From Endozoicomonas sp. ISHI1 (GTDB lineage Bacteria; Pseudomonadota; Gammaproteobacteria; Pseudomonadales; Endozoicomonadaceae), in contig NZ_JAGRPU010000019.1 in NCBI RefSeq assembly GCF_024606225.1, positions 52,463 to 116,462 on the forward strand: a stretch of DNA of 64,000 nt, in the 5' to 3' direction. The notes beneath the pieces were generated by a model. It saw only the letters and a list, made by a program, of their open reading frames with translations, was not told the origin of the DNA and did not search any database. Shown here in pieces: positions 51,455 through 61,037 of this stretch. The position numbers and the translations under genes are program-made. Position 1 is the stretch's first letter. Each line of letters opens with the position of its first letter.

Positions 51455-52498
51455 TCAGTTCTTCTGCAATCTGAACTCTGCCACCACAGGCAAGTGGTCC
51501 GAGAGCGCCTCAGCTTTTTGAACCACTCTGGCTTTCACCAGATCCAGTTTTGCTGAATGAAACAGATAATCCAGCGTCCTGTCCAGGCCCAGTTCCGGAC
51601 GGGTTTTATTAGTGAACCATAGACGTTTTTCTTCTCCTGAAGCCTGCTTGGGCGAGGGAACAACCGGATACTTGTCAGTCAGCACCGATAACTCTGAGTG
51701 TTTCTGGTACCAGAACTGCTCGGAGTCATTGAGGTGTTCATATTGCCCTGGAGGAATCAAATTGAAATCGCCTCCGGTAACCCAGAGAGAGCTGGCTCCT
51801 ATCTGGCCCAGCCGTTTATCCAATTGCTCTACCTGCCTTTGCATAATATCCAGACCCTGGGCAAAAGCATCCAGATGAGTGTTAATTACGGTCAGAGACT
51901 CAGCCCCCAGATTGATTCTGGTCTCCAGCAGGGCCCGGCGGGTGGTCAGGGGAAAAAGGGACTGATCAGGTATGGCAGGCAGGTCATGCCTCACAGTACT
52001 TTCAATCGCAAACCGGGAAAAGGTCAGCAGGTTAAGTCCACCCGGCTCTTTTCGGATATTCGTTGAGGCTCTTCCTTTCAGATAGCTATAGCCGGTGTAA
52101 GTACTGCAATGAAACCGGGCAGGCAGGGCATCTTTAAACCACTGGATCTGGTTCATCCTGACTCTGGGGTCCACGTCGACTTCCTGAAGCAGAAGGACAT
52201 CGGGATTTTCTTCTTCAATGAGGTCTGTTATCTGCTGAAAAACAGACAATTGTTTATCAAGAGTCAGAGCTTCGCGTTTCTTTGGAGCGGTCCACAGTTC
52301 ATAAATTCCCCCGGCCAGAAACTGAACATTCCAGGTCATCACCTTGATAGATTGGCCGGCTTCCAGCTTTTCCGGTGTTCCGGAGCATTGAACAGAAGGC
52401 TTGGCAAAAACAGAGCCGGTTCCCAGCCCCAGCTTAAGTAACACAGTGGTCCAGAATAACCACGAATGAAAAAAAGAGGTCTTCGAAAATGAAGGCAT
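51455..52498 (-). CDS. secreted endonuclease/exonuclease/phosphatase (EEP) family hydrolase
   Basis: 347 residues with signal peptide (about 1-32). EEP-fold catalytic motifs: VMTWNVQFL (about 54), LLLQEVDVD with metal-binding Glu (about 101), INTHLDAF, GGDFNLIPP and C-terminal SDHLPVVAEF. The fold covers DNases, inositol phosphatases and sphingomyelinases (haemolysins); the substrate cannot be fixed from sequence. Coupling with a haem-type receptor suggests host-cell or nucleic-acid degradation linked to iron supply. Confidence 0.8.
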   Translation of the reverse strand: MPSFSKTSFFHSWLFWTTVLLKLGLGTGSVFAKPSVQCSGTPEKLEAGQSIKVMTWNVQFLAGGIYELWTAPKKREALTLDKQLSVFQQITDLIEEENPDVLLLQEVDVDPRVRMNQIQWFKDALPARFHCSTYTGYSYLKGRASTNIRKEPGGLNLLTFSRFAIESTVRHDLPAIPDQSLFPLTTRRALLETRINLGAESLTVINTHLDAFAQGLDIMQRQVEQLDKRLGQIGASSLWVTGGDFNLIPPGQYEHLNDSEQFWYQKHSELSVLTDKYPVVPSPKQASGEEKRLWFTNKTRPELGLDRTLDYLFHSAKLDLVKARVVQKAEALSDHLPVVAEFRLQKN

Positions 52499-52862
52499 AG
52501 CGACGCCCTGAATGGATAAACGTCAGGTCAGCAGGAGCCTGCTCTCAATCAGCCCCGGATTGCCGACCATGGATACCCAGTATAGATAGTGGAGACAAGC
52601 CTGTTGCTCCTTGCACAGATGTACAGCCGACCATTCACCACAGTGGCTTTGATGGTATTCAGGGCAGCAAGGTTTTCTCAGGGATTTCTCGATAAGCGAC
52701 AGTATTTTTTTTGTAATTCTAAATGTCTTCAGCACATTATTTAGTCACTGTCGTTGAATGTGGGGTAGAAATCTCATTTGACGACGTGAAAAAGACATTT
52801 AACAGATGCACATTAAATAGGTACACTTTGCCTGCACTTCAACGACACCAAGGAATGTAGCC
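52499..52862. other. intergenic region, no supported gene
   Basis: 364 bases between divergent EEP hydrolase and OmpA genes. Contains TTGACG near 52780 as a possible -35 for the OmpA gene. No Fur box visible. A weak minus-strand frame at 52523-52735 has no support. Confidence 0.4.
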
Positions 52863-53948
52863 GTGTATAAAAAACGACAGTTACTGGCTTTTGTAATTTC
52901 CACCGGGCTGGCCGCTTCAGTTTCTGCCAATGAAGGACGCTGGTACATCAACCCTGCAATTGGTCTTCAGAACTTTGACTCTGATCGCAATCTGGATGAC
53001 GCCACCACACTGACTCTGGGGGGTGAATACCGCTTTAACGACCAATGGGCCACAGAGCTGAGATTTCTCGACAGCAATGCTGACAGCAGAATTGGAGATA
53101 CTGACGTCAACCAGTATTACCTGGATGCTCTCTACTACTTCAGGCCCATGACGGCCAAGTGGCAACCTTTTGCCATTCTGGGTGTGGGCCATGGGGAATT
53201 TGAAGGCAAGCTCAATGATTCTCAGGAAACACAGGCCAATGCCGGCGTTGGTGTCCGCTATGCCATTAACGAAAACTGGTCGCTGCGCGGGGATGTTAGA
53301 GGTATCCACGGAGCCGACGACAGCACCTGGGACAGTCTGGTCAACGTCGGAATCAGTTACGCCTTCGGTGGCAGTTCAGCACCTGCGCCAGCGCCTGTTG
53401 AGGCAGATACTGATCAGGACGGTGTGACTGACAGTCGTGACAACTGCCCAAATACACCAGCCGGTGCGCCGGTTGATGCCAATGGCTGTGCACTGGACAG
53501 CGATAAAGACGATGTTCCGGATTATATGGATCAGTGTCCGAACACACCCGAAGGTCGCAAAGTCGACGACAATGGCTGCAAGATTGCACTGGTAAAAGAC
53601 ATCAGCATGAAGCTCAGTGTCAACTTTGCTACCAACTCTGCCGTGGTAACCGGCGAGATTGATAACATTGACGAAGTCGTGCAATTCCTGAAAGCCTACC
53701 CCGATGTACCTGTTGAGATTGCAGGCTATACCGACAACACAGGTGCTGCGCAATACAACAAAAACTTGTCACAGCGTCGTGCAGATGCCGTTCGCAACAT
53801 TCTCGTCAATGATTACGGTATTGCAGGCGACAGTATCACCGCCGTTGGTTATGGTGAAGCTCAGCCTGTTGCCAGCAATGAAACAGCTGAAGGACGTGCT
53901 GCCAACCGCCGGGTTGAAGCCACTCTGAAGCACAAGATCAAGCAGTAG
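52863..53948 (+). CDS. OmpA/OprF-family outer membrane protein
   Basis: 361 residues from GTG 52863, with AAGGA upstream. Signal peptide ends ASVSA (22). An 8-stranded barrel domain (about 23-170) is followed by a Pro/Ala linker, two thrombospondin type 3-like calcium repeats (DTDQDGVTDSRDNCPNTP; DSDKDDVPDYMDQCPNTP) with cysteines, and the peptidoglycan-binding OmpA domain (about 245-361; AGYTDNTGAAQYNKNLSQRR). It links outer membrane and cell wall. A strong terminator follows. Confidence 0.92.
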   Translation: MYKKRQLLAFVISTGLAASVSANEGRWYINPAIGLQNFDSDRNLDDATTLTLGGEYRFNDQWATELRFLDSNADSRIGDTDVNQYYLDALYYFRPMTAKWQPFAILGVGHGEFEGKLNDSQETQANAGVGVRYAINENWSLRGDVRGIHGADDSTWDSLVNVGISYAFGGSSAPAPAPVEADTDQDGVTDSRDNCPNTPAGAPVDANGCALDSDKDDVPDYMDQCPNTPEGRKVDDNGCKIALVKDISMKLSVNFATNSAVVTGEIDNIDEVVQFLKAYPDVPVEIAGYTDNTGAAQYNKNLSQRRADAVRNILVNDYGIAGDSITAVGYGEAQPVASNETAEGRAANRRVEATLKHKIKQ

Positions 53949-53955
53949 TTCTGGC

Positions 53956-53986
53956 GAGGAGAGTTCATTCGGAACTCTCCTCTTCT
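53956..53986 (+). terminator. terminator after the OmpA-family gene
   Basis: Perfect 11-bp stem GAGGAGAGTTC / GAACTCTCCTC with a 5-base loop, followed by TTCTC. Confidence 0.75.
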
Positions 53987-54053
53987 CAGTCCAACCGGAC
54001 ACCTCCTCTCATCGGCACCGAACAGCTTCATGCAACATGTTTAAGTGCCACCA

Positions 54054-54563
54054 TCAAGGCACCTTTTTCAGGTTGTTGAGTGAGGCCAGATCACCGGTTG
54101 CTTTCTCGCCGTTCATATCCAGTTTCATTAGTGTGTTTTCACCAACGAAATATTGGTTTGGAGCTGACTCGTTAAGCAACGTGATGATATTACCCGATTT
54201 ATTCCAACTGAATTTACCTTCAGATTTGGTGGGTTCGCCTCCTTTGCCTTCGTACACCTCTAGCAATGAGTATGTGCCGTCTTTATTCAGCGTTAGCGTT
54301 GTGTCAACGCCTGCACAATCTGCACAGGGAAGTTTACCTTTGTAAACACCACTCCAATCGAGAGCGTTTTGCGCGTTGTGCCCAGAGTCGACGGGCGTGT
54401 CGGTGCTGGTTACTTGATTTTCTTCAATGGGTGTTACATCAATTGCGCTTTCTAGTTCTATGACATCAGGAACCTCAACCGCAGTCGTCTCCGGAGGTTT
54501 CTCGTCCTGACAGCCTGCCAGAATGATGACCGCACCCATTAGCGCCAGTAGTGTCTTTTTCAT
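54054..54563 (-). CDS. NlpE-like outer-membrane lipoprotein
   Basis: 169 residues from ATG 54563 with AGAGG upstream. Lipobox ILAGC at Cys18. The C-terminal half is an NlpE N-domain: WSGVYKGKLPCADCAGVDTT with the CxxC motif, then LTLNKDGTYSLLEVY. NlpE senses envelope stress, metal and redox conditions and signals to Cpx in E. coli. A low-complexity spacer (about 20-65) follows the Cys. Divergent from a haem receptor gene. Confidence 0.82.
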   Translation of the reverse strand: MKKTLLALMGAVIILAGCQDEKPPETTAVEVPDVIELESAIDVTPIEENQVTSTDTPVDSGHNAQNALDWSGVYKGKLPCADCAGVDTTLTLNKDGTYSLLEVYEGKGGEPTKSEGKFSWNKSGNIITLLNESAPNQYFVGENTLMKLDMNGEKATGDLASLNNLKKVP

Positions 54564-54728
54564 TTTATGCCTCTCCAAATCAATGAGTTGACATACCAAA
54601 ATGATCTCGTCGCAAGTGTGCCAAGGTCACTTGGCTATACCGTGCTAATAATAGACCTGTTTCCCATACCTTCGTTAGAACAAGGCAAACCATTAAACAG
54701 CCTTCATGACCTATCTTCATCTTATAAT

Positions 54729-54751
54729 ATAAATGATAATGATTTGCATTT
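54729..54751 (+). promoter_or_regulatory. Fur box upstream of haem receptor
   Basis: TAAATGATAATGATTTGCAT followed by TTA: close to the Fur consensus. It lies 120-145 bases before the receptor start. Confidence 0.82.
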
Positions 54752-54873
54752 AGTTTGTGTTTTGCATATTATCCGACACCATCATCACGAGCGCTTCGGG
54801 GTATTCAGAATAGAGCGCTTGTGTGACTGATCTCTATAAAGAATCATCCAATAGCAGTACACATAGGCAAACA

Positions 54874-56922
54874 ATGACGTTTAGCAAAAGTAGACTGGCA
54901 ATTGCTGTAATGGCAGTGTCTTCCGGTTTTGTATATGCAGAAAGTGCATCTCAGACTGACGCAACCCTGCTCAATCAGGTAACAGTTACTGCCACCCGGT
55001 CTGAAAAAGACATCAATGATGTGGCCCAAACGATTGAAGTCGTAGACCAGTATCAGATCCGGCAGGAACAACCTGAGTCTGTGGCTCAAGCCGTTAAGTC
55101 TCTGCCAAACGTTTCTGTCAGTGGTGGCCCTCGTGCGAATTCCCAGAGCATCAATATTCGTGGTCTGGAAGGCACTCGTGTTCTTCAGATCACCGATGGT
55201 GCCCGTCAAAACTTCTCCAATGGTCACCGTGGGACTTATTTCACAGACCCGGAACTGCTGAAGTCTATCGAGGTGGTTAAGGGTCCATCCAGTAACCTGT
55301 GGGGTTCAGGTGCAATCGGTGGTGTGGTTGTACAAAACACCAAAACCGCAGAAGAGATGCTGGAACCTGGTGAAACGTTAGGTGGCTATATATCCCAGGG
55401 CTTCCACAGCAACAACAATGAATCTCGCACCAGTGGTTCGCTTTACGGTGTGAATGATAACTTCGACTGGTTGCTTAATGGTTACTACAACGACGGTGGT
55501 AACTACGAAACAGGGACCAGCGGCGAAGGTAATGGCGACGACGTAGAAAACTCCGGCTCCCGCGAGCAGGGTGCTATGGCCAAACTGGGCTGGCAGCTGA
55601 ATGACGACAGTCGTCTTGAGTTTAAGGCTCAGCAGGCTCAAACCAATGCCAAGGTTCCCAGCAACCCGGCAACAAATGTTGGCAGTAGTTCCCCATTGAT
55701 TACTCAGGAAACCAGCAACACCAACCTTTCTGCTGCTTATCTTTTTAATCCTGACAGTGCTCTGATCGATAGCAAATTCCAGCTGTTTTACAACGATACC
55801 GAGTTCGACGAGTATCGAATTGAAAAGGGACAGACTGACAATACCCATTACAAAACTCTGGGCACAGCCTTTACAAACCTATCAAAGCTGACTCATTTTG
55901 ATCTGACCTATGGTCTGGATGCCTACAGAAACACGATTGAAACCGTTCGGGATGATTCCGGAATTGGTGACCGTCCGGAAGCTCTGGATGGTGAGTCTAC
56001 CACCGCTGGTGCATTCGTTCAGGCCGACGTTCCTCTGGCCAAAGCCTGGACATTGCAAACCGGTGTTCGCTATGACCGTTTTGAGGCCAGGGACAATCGT
56101 TCTGACTCCGACATTGATGAGAAGAAGCAAACTGACGACGCTGTATCTCCCTCTGTTGCCCTTATCTGGGACACCACGGACTGGCTGACTCTGACGGCCA
56201 GTTACAATGAAGCCTTCCGCGCGCCGAGTATGGAAGAGATGTTCTCGACAGGAACGCACTTTGCAACTCCAGTTGGCACCAATACATTCGTACCCAACCC
56301 GGACCTCAAACCTGAAGAAGCCAAGAACAAGGAAATCTCAGCTCGGATGAATTTTGCTGATCTTCTGGGTGATGATGAGCTGACTATTACAGCCAACGTT
56401 TTCCAAAACGATGTGGATAACTTCATTACGCAGTTTGTTTATGATCCAAACTGGATTGGCATGCCAACCAAAACAACCTGGGAAAACGTTGATGAAGCCC
56501 GCCTGAAAGGTTTTGAGCTGGCCGGTAAATACCGCTACCAGAATGTCGAACTGGGTCTGTCCTACGGTCAGACCCGTGGTGAAGACAAGAAGACCGGCGA
56601 ATACCTGGATAACATCCCGGCCGACAAAGTCGTTGCAGATGCTGCCTACCTGATGCTTCAGGGTGACCTGAAAATTGGCTCACGCTACACCTATGTCAGT
56701 GCTCAGGAAGATATTCGTTCCGATTACGATGGCCCATCCTCATACGGCAGCTACGATCTGGTTGACCTGTATGCGAGCTATGAGCCGACCACTGGCGCGC
56801 TTAAAGGCATCAAGACCGATCTGACCGTCAACAACCTGACGAATGAGTACTACATTTCTGCTTGGGAAACACTCTATGAGCCAGGCCGCAACATCAAACT
56901 GAACGTGCGTTACATGTTCTGA
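54874..56922 (+). CDS. TonB-dependent haem/haemoglobin receptor
   Basis: 682 residues from ATG 54874; a TTG or GTG-type start farther up (to 54823) is also open, but the signal peptide begins at TFSKSRLAIAVMAV. TonB box-like LLNQVTVTAT, plug motifs INIRGLEGTRVLQITDGARQ and VKGPSSNLWGSGAIGGVV, and the haem-receptor signature AFRAPSMEEMF followed by FVPNPDLKPEE (FRAP and NPDL boxes). C-terminal Phe. Likely imports haem or takes it from haemoglobin. Followed by tonB-exbBD-hmuTUV. Confidence 0.88.
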   Translation: MTFSKSRLAIAVMAVSSGFVYAESASQTDATLLNQVTVTATRSEKDINDVAQTIEVVDQYQIRQEQPESVAQAVKSLPNVSVSGGPRANSQSINIRGLEGTRVLQITDGARQNFSNGHRGTYFTDPELLKSIEVVKGPSSNLWGSGAIGGVVVQNTKTAEEMLEPGETLGGYISQGFHSNNNESRTSGSLYGVNDNFDWLLNGYYNDGGNYETGTSGEGNGDDVENSGSREQGAMAKLGWQLNDDSRLEFKAQQAQTNAKVPSNPATNVGSSSPLITQETSNTNLSAAYLFNPDSALIDSKFQLFYNDTEFDEYRIEKGQTDNTHYKTLGTAFTNLSKLTHFDLTYGLDAYRNTIETVRDDSGIGDRPEALDGESTTAGAFVQADVPLAKAWTLQTGVRYDRFEARDNRSDSDIDEKKQTDDAVSPSVALIWDTTDWLTLTASYNEAFRAPSMEEMFSTGTHFATPVGTNTFVPNPDLKPEEAKNKEISARMNFADLLGDDELTITANVFQNDVDNFITQFVYDPNWIGMPTKTTWENVDEARLKGFELAGKYRYQNVELGLSYGQTRGEDKKTGEYLDNIPADKVVADAAYLMLQGDLKIGSRYTYVSAQEDIRSDYDGPSSYGSYDLVDLYASYEPTTGALKGIKTDLTVNNLTNEYYISAWETLYEPGRNIKLNVRYMF

Positions 56923-56935
56923 ACGTACCCACCCT

Positions 56936-56958
56936 TGCCGGGCACCTGCCCGGCATTT
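56936..56958 (+). terminator. terminator after haem receptor
   Basis: TGCCGGGC-acct-GCCCGGCA and a T/C-rich tail. It separates the receptor from the tonB operon. Confidence 0.85.
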
Positions 56959-57097
56959 CTCTCTCGCAGAGACCAGTAAAAACATCGGACTGTCTTGACG
57001 AATATGACAGCCTCGACCAAACAGAACTCACCCTGCAAAAAGGGTAAGAGCTGTGATCCGCCAACCCTCTGGTATTTATTGAACATGCACTCAATAA

Positions 57098-57120
57098 ATG
57101 CGAATTATTATCATTTGATT
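57098..57120 (+). promoter_or_regulatory. Fur box upstream of tonB operon
   Basis: ATGCGAATTATTATCATTTG; on the other strand CAAATGATAATAATTCG fits the Fur consensus. About 60 bases before tonB. Confidence 0.8.
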
Positions 57121-57180
57121 TATTGAATACATCTCAAAGTTGCAGTAATCTTCATTCGCCCATGCACAAGTAAACTGATT

Positions 57181-57903
57181 ATGTCTCGAACGCTGCTACT
57201 CACATTGATCATTTCCATTTCCGTACATATTGCAGCGGCGATCTACCATGGTCAGCAGGAAGTTCAGCAGACTAAAGTGGCTCAGGGCAGTATCAAAGCA
57301 CCTGTCAGCATAACCTTTTCTTCAGTGCAGCAGGCTGCTCTCGAGCCGGAGCCTGTCAGGGAGACCCCTGAACCTGTCGAAAAAAAGCCAGAGCCCATCA
57401 AGAAGCCAAAGCCAAAGCCAAAGAAAAACGTCGTCAAGATCGCGGAACCAGAGCCGCAACCTGAAAAGCCCGAAGTTAAAAAAGAACCTGAGCCAGAAGA
57501 GGTGGTCGAGAAAAAAACGGAACTGCCCAAAAAAGAAGTAGAGCCTCAGGAAGAGCCTCTCGCTGAAACTCAGGTCGTCAAAACCACCACAGAAAAGACT
57601 GAAGTAGAAGGTCTCAGCAATGAGCCTGTTTTCGTTTCCAGGCCCGCTATTCGCAAGTCCGTCCCCCCCAGATACCCGCGCATTGCTCAACGGAGAAACC
57701 AGCAGGGCGTCGTGATGCTGGAGGTCGTAGTAGATATTGAAGGCCATGCAATGAACATAAAAGTGCTGGAATCATCCGGTTTCAAGCTTCTCGACCAGTC
57801 TGCCATTGCAGCGGTCGAAGACTGGGAGTTCGAACCACAGAAGCGTAACAACCGACTGGTGGCTTCCCGGGTACATATTCCCGTGGCATTCCAACTGAAT
57901 TAA
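57181..57903 (+). CDS. tonB: TonB energy transducer
   Basis: 240 residues. N-terminal membrane anchor (about 5-22), long Pro-Glu-Lys region (about 50-130; EPVEKKPEPIKKPKPKPKK) that spans the periplasm, and the C-terminal domain with SVPPRYPRIAQRRNQQGVVM, LLDQSAIAAVEDWEFEP. Couples proton motive force to the outer-membrane receptors. First gene of a tonB-exbB-exbD-hmuTUV operon. Confidence 0.93.
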   Translation: MSRTLLLTLIISISVHIAAAIYHGQQEVQQTKVAQGSIKAPVSITFSSVQQAALEPEPVRETPEPVEKKPEPIKKPKPKPKKNVVKIAEPEPQPEKPEVKKEPEPEEVVEKKTELPKKEVEPQEEPLAETQVVKTTTEKTEVEGLSNEPVFVSRPAIRKSVPPRYPRIAQRRNQQGVVMLEVVVDIEGHAMNIKVLESSGFKLLDQSAIAAVEDWEFEPQKRNNRLVASRVHIPVAFQLN

Positions 57904-57964
57904 CAGCCTTTGGCTTAGCCACAGGCTACAGAAGATTTTGAAGATATAAGGCAGGTATTAATTG

Positions 57965-58651
57965 ATGTTACCGGAACAGATCTCAGAACCAGGACTCATG
58001 GGCTGGCCCCTGGTCATTATTTCCTGCATCAGTCTGGCTCTGATTCTGGAAAGGCTGATTACGTTTATTCTGCTGCCCAGCCTTAACAAAAAAAGCATGA
58101 ACACCCTGCTCAATGAAGTTCGCGGCTGCTCTCACTGCAACAACAGCCAGAACAAACTCTGCAAAAACCTTGTTGCCGGTAAAGGGGTTCGCAAGGGTAT
58201 CGCTATTCTGCTGAGCCACAATGACTGTGACAAGGCCATGCGTGAAGAGTTGGCTGGCCTCTGGCTCCTGAAACAAAAAAACGCCCTTCATGCCTGGCTG
58301 AAACCACTGATGCTGATTGGCATTCTGGCGCCTATGCTGGGACTGCTCGGTACTGTTCTTGGCCTGATTGGTATGTTCCAGGGCATTTCTGAAGTACAGG
58401 GCCCGGTCACACCTGACGTTCTGGCTGGTGGCCTCTGGGAAGCGATGTTCACTACCGCATTTGGCCTTATGGTGGCTATTCCCTCTCTGGCCGCCGCTCA
58501 CGGTTTTGGCATTTGGGCGAACCACTATGTCTCCAAACTGGAGTTTGCCCTGAACCACGCCAACCTGCTGCTGGAAGGCCTGAAAATGAACGACGACGGT
58601 ATTGCTCTCAATCAGGAAACCGGCATCTGCCCTGAGGCCGTTGCAGCATGA
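57965..58651 (+). CDS. exbB: ExbB-type proton channel protein (MotA/TolQ/ExbB)
   Basis: 228 residues from ATG 57965 (TTG 57962 is also possible). Three membrane helices; the conserved second part reads LIGILAPMLGLLGTVLGLIG and GGLWEAMFTTAFGLMVAIPS. A cysteine-rich loop (GCSHCNNSQNKLC, about 50-62) is unusual for ExbB and could bind metal or form a disulfide. Forms the proton channel with ExbD. Its stop overlaps exbD by 4 bases. Confidence 0.92.
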   Translation: MLPEQISEPGLMGWPLVIISCISLALILERLITFILLPSLNKKSMNTLLNEVRGCSHCNNSQNKLCKNLVAGKGVRKGIAILLSHNDCDKAMREELAGLWLLKQKNALHAWLKPLMLIGILAPMLGLLGTVLGLIGMFQGISEVQGPVTPDVLAGGLWEAMFTTAFGLMVAIPSLAAAHGFGIWANHYVSKLEFALNHANLLLEGLKMNDDGIALNQETGICPEAVAA

Positions 58652-59076
58652 TTCGTATTTCCGATAGAGACGAAACAAACGCTTCTTTCTCCGCGGCGGA
58701 CCTGACACCGCTGCTCGATGTTGTTTTTATCGTCATGGTTTTCCTTCTGTTCACAGCCAACGTGCAAACCCTGAGTCTGCCGGTGAACCTGCCTGAGGCC
58801 AGCCGTGAAGAAGCCGCTCTTACCGAAGAGCCCAAAACACTCACCGTCAGTATTCTGGCAAAAGGCCAGCCCTGGGCACTGGAAGATCATAAATACGACA
58901 GCTTTGAAGTGTTTAGTCAGGCGCTGCTGGCTCGGGTCAGGAAAGCACCTGATACCATGGTCCTGATCGCAGGCGATCAGGAAGCGCCTTTGGGCAACCT
59001 GGTTGAGTTAATGATGTTTTTGAGTGAGCACGAAATTACTGCCGCACAAGTTCTTATGGAGGAGAAGAGTCCATGA
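58648..59076 (+). CDS. exbD: ExbD-type proton channel protein
   Basis: 142 residues. One N-terminal membrane helix with the essential Asp in DLTPLLDVVFIVMVFLLF (Asp near 25) and a periplasmic domain with TVSILAKGQPWALE and VLIAGDQEAPLGNLVELM. Works with ExbB and TonB. Overlaps exbB and hmuT by 4 bases at both ends. Confidence 0.93.
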   Translation: MIRISDRDETNASFSAADLTPLLDVVFIVMVFLLFTANVQTLSLPVNLPEASREEAALTEEPKTLTVSILAKGQPWALEDHKYDSFEVFSQALLARVRKAPDTMVLIAGDQEAPLGNLVELMMFLSEHEITAAQVLMEEKSP

Positions 59077-59966
59077 ACAAAACAATTGTAAAGAAACTTC
59101 TGGTCCCTCTGGCAATGGCTGCCCTGCTGCCACTGTCTTTCTCCACAACGGCAGTAGTGATCAACACTCAGAACAACGGTTCAGCAGACGAGAAGCGCAT
59201 TATTTCTGCCGGCAGTGGCATTACTGAAATCATTTATGCTTTGGGTGCTGGCGATCAGCTGGTGGCTGTTGACCTGACCAGTAACTATCCTCCGCAGGTT
59301 AACAAACTGCCCAAGCTCGGCTATCACAAGCAGCTCTCTGCCGAAGGTATTCTGGCACTGCAGCCTGACATGCTGATTGGTACAGACGACATGGGGCCAG
59401 AAACTACCCTCACTCAGCTGGAAATGGCAGGTCTGGAAGTAGAATCCTATGCCACCAAATACTCGGCTGAAAGTATCCATCAGCGAATCCGTTCATTAGC
59501 TACACTGCTGGACAAAGAGAAGGAAGGGAAAGCCCTCTGGCGCGCTATTGACAGCGACCTGAAAGCCGCTAGAGAAATAGCTGACGGCAAAGATAAGCCC
59601 AGAGTCCTGTTCTTGCTCGCTATGGAAGGCAGAAACCCATCCGTTTCCGGTGCCGGTACCGAGGCCAATGCCCTGATCAAGCTGGCCGGTGGCTTTAATC
59701 CTGCAGAAGCTCAGTTCAACAGTTATAAACCTCTGTCCAATGAATCGCTGTTGACCCTTGCCCCTGATGTGATTATCTATTCGGATCGTGGCCGCGGATT
59801 CACGATGGAACAGTTGCTGGACAGCCAGCCTGTTTTGAAACAGACACCTGCGGGTAAAAATGCCCGTGTCATTCCCGTAGACGGTCGGTTACTGCTGGGT
59901 GGTCTGGGTCCAAGAACCGGCGAAACCGCTCTGAGTCTGGCCAAGGCCTTTTACCCGGAATCCTGA
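59073..59966 (+). CDS. hmuT: haemin-binding periplasmic protein (HmuT-like)
   Basis: 297 residues, signal peptide about 1-26. Class III binding protein: RIISAGSGITEIIYALGAGD, VAVDLTSNYPPQ, LPKLGYHKQLSAEGILAL and C-terminal LLLGGLGPRTGETALSLAK. The conserved Tyr in GYHKQLS lies at the usual haem-ligand position. Delivers haem to HmuUV. Gene overlaps exbD. Confidence 0.9.
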   Translation: MNKTIVKKLLVPLAMAALLPLSFSTTAVVINTQNNGSADEKRIISAGSGITEIIYALGAGDQLVAVDLTSNYPPQVNKLPKLGYHKQLSAEGILALQPDMLIGTDDMGPETTLTQLEMAGLEVESYATKYSAESIHQRIRSLATLLDKEKEGKALWRAIDSDLKAAREIADGKDKPRVLFLLAMEGRNPSVSGAGTEANALIKLAGGFNPAEAQFNSYKPLSNESLLTLAPDVIIYSDRGRGFTMEQLLDSQPVLKQTPAGKNARVIPVDGRLLLGGLGPRTGETALSLAKAFYPES

Positions 59967-59987
59967 TCACCGCCACTGAGAACAACA

Positions 59988-61037
59988 ATGAACCGTAGTC
60001 GTAAATCGGCACTGTTGCTGATCGTGCTGGCAGTGCTCCTGCCAGCTGTCATTGTACTGTCTGTGGGGACCGGTCCGGTCGCCATTGCACCTCTGGATAT
60101 TATCTACATTCTTTTGGATCGGCTGGACATCACTGACAGCCAGGTATCTGACCAGACTCGTCTAATCGTAGAATCCATCCGTATCCCAAGAACACTGATG
60201 GGTGTCATGATTGGCAGCTCTCTGGCGATTGCCGGTGCAGCCATGCAGGGTTTGTTCAGAAACCCGCTGGCTGATCCCAGTATTATCGGTGTATCCAGCG
60301 GTGCAGCCCTTGGTGCGGGTATCGGTATTGTTCTGGGATCGGCGCTTTTCGCAGGATTCTCCAGCCCACTGCTCATGGATTACAGCGTCTCTCTGCTGGC
60401 TTTTGGCGGTGGTGTTCTTACGACCTGGATCGTTTATAAGATGGGTACCACCAGCAATGGTACCTCTGTCGCTACCATGTTGTTGGCCGGTGTAGCCATT
60501 TCTGCTCTGGCAGGCGCAGGTATGGGAATCCTGAATTACATTGCCGACGATGCCACTCTCAGAAGCCTGACCTTCTGGCAAATGGGTAGCATTGGTGGCG
60601 CCAACTGGAACTCGGTCCTGCTCTGCTTCACCCTGCTGGGTCCTGTTATTTTCTCGTTGTGTCGGTACGGACAGGTTCTCAATGCCGTGCTGCTGGGTGA
60701 ATCCGAAGCCAGACATCTGGGCATTGATGTCCAGAAAACCAAGCTGAAATTGATTCTGGTGACTGCCATGGCCGTCGGTGTGTCTGTATCGGTAGCCGGC
60801 ATCATTGGCTTTGTCGGGCTGGTTGTTCCTCACCTGATTCGCCTGATGGCAGGACCTGATCACAGAACACTGTTACCCGCCTCAGCCATGCTGGGTGGTA
60901 TTCTGCTGCTGGCAGCCGACATGATTGCCAGAACCGCTGTCGCCCCCGCTGAATTGCCCATTGGTATTGTCACCGCCCTGATGGGGGCCCCGTTCTTCAT
61001 GTCTCTGTTGTGGCAGCAACGCAAGAGGATTGCCTGA
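59988..61037 (+). CDS. hmuU: haemin ABC transporter permease (HmuU-like)
   Basis: 349 residues, FecCD family, about 10 helices. Motifs: RIPRTLMGVMIGSSLAIAGA, MQGLFRNPLADPSIIGVSSG, and GFVGLVVPHLIRLMAGPDHR. Moves haem across the inner membrane with HmuV. 21 bases after hmuT. Confidence 0.92.
   Translation: MNRSRKSALLLIVLAVLLPAVIVLSVGTGPVAIAPLDIIYILLDRLDITDSQVSDQTRLIVESIRIPRTLMGVMIGSSLAIAGAAMQGLFRNPLADPSIIGVSSGAALGAGIGIVLGSALFAGFSSPLLMDYSVSLLAFGGGVLTTWIVYKMGTTSNGTSVATMLLAGVAISALAGAGMGILNYIADDATLRSLTFWQMGSIGGANWNSVLLCFTLLGPVIFSLCRYGQVLNAVLLGESEARHLGIDVQKTKLKLILVTAMAVGVSVSVAGIIGFVGLVVPHLIRLMAGPDHRTLLPASAMLGGILLLAADMIARTAVAPAELPIGIVTALMGAPFFMSLLWQQRKRIA

Noticed and set aside
52523..52735. 70-codon minus-strand frame upstream of the EEP hydrolase
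   Set aside because: No Shine-Dalgarno and no recognisable protein pattern.
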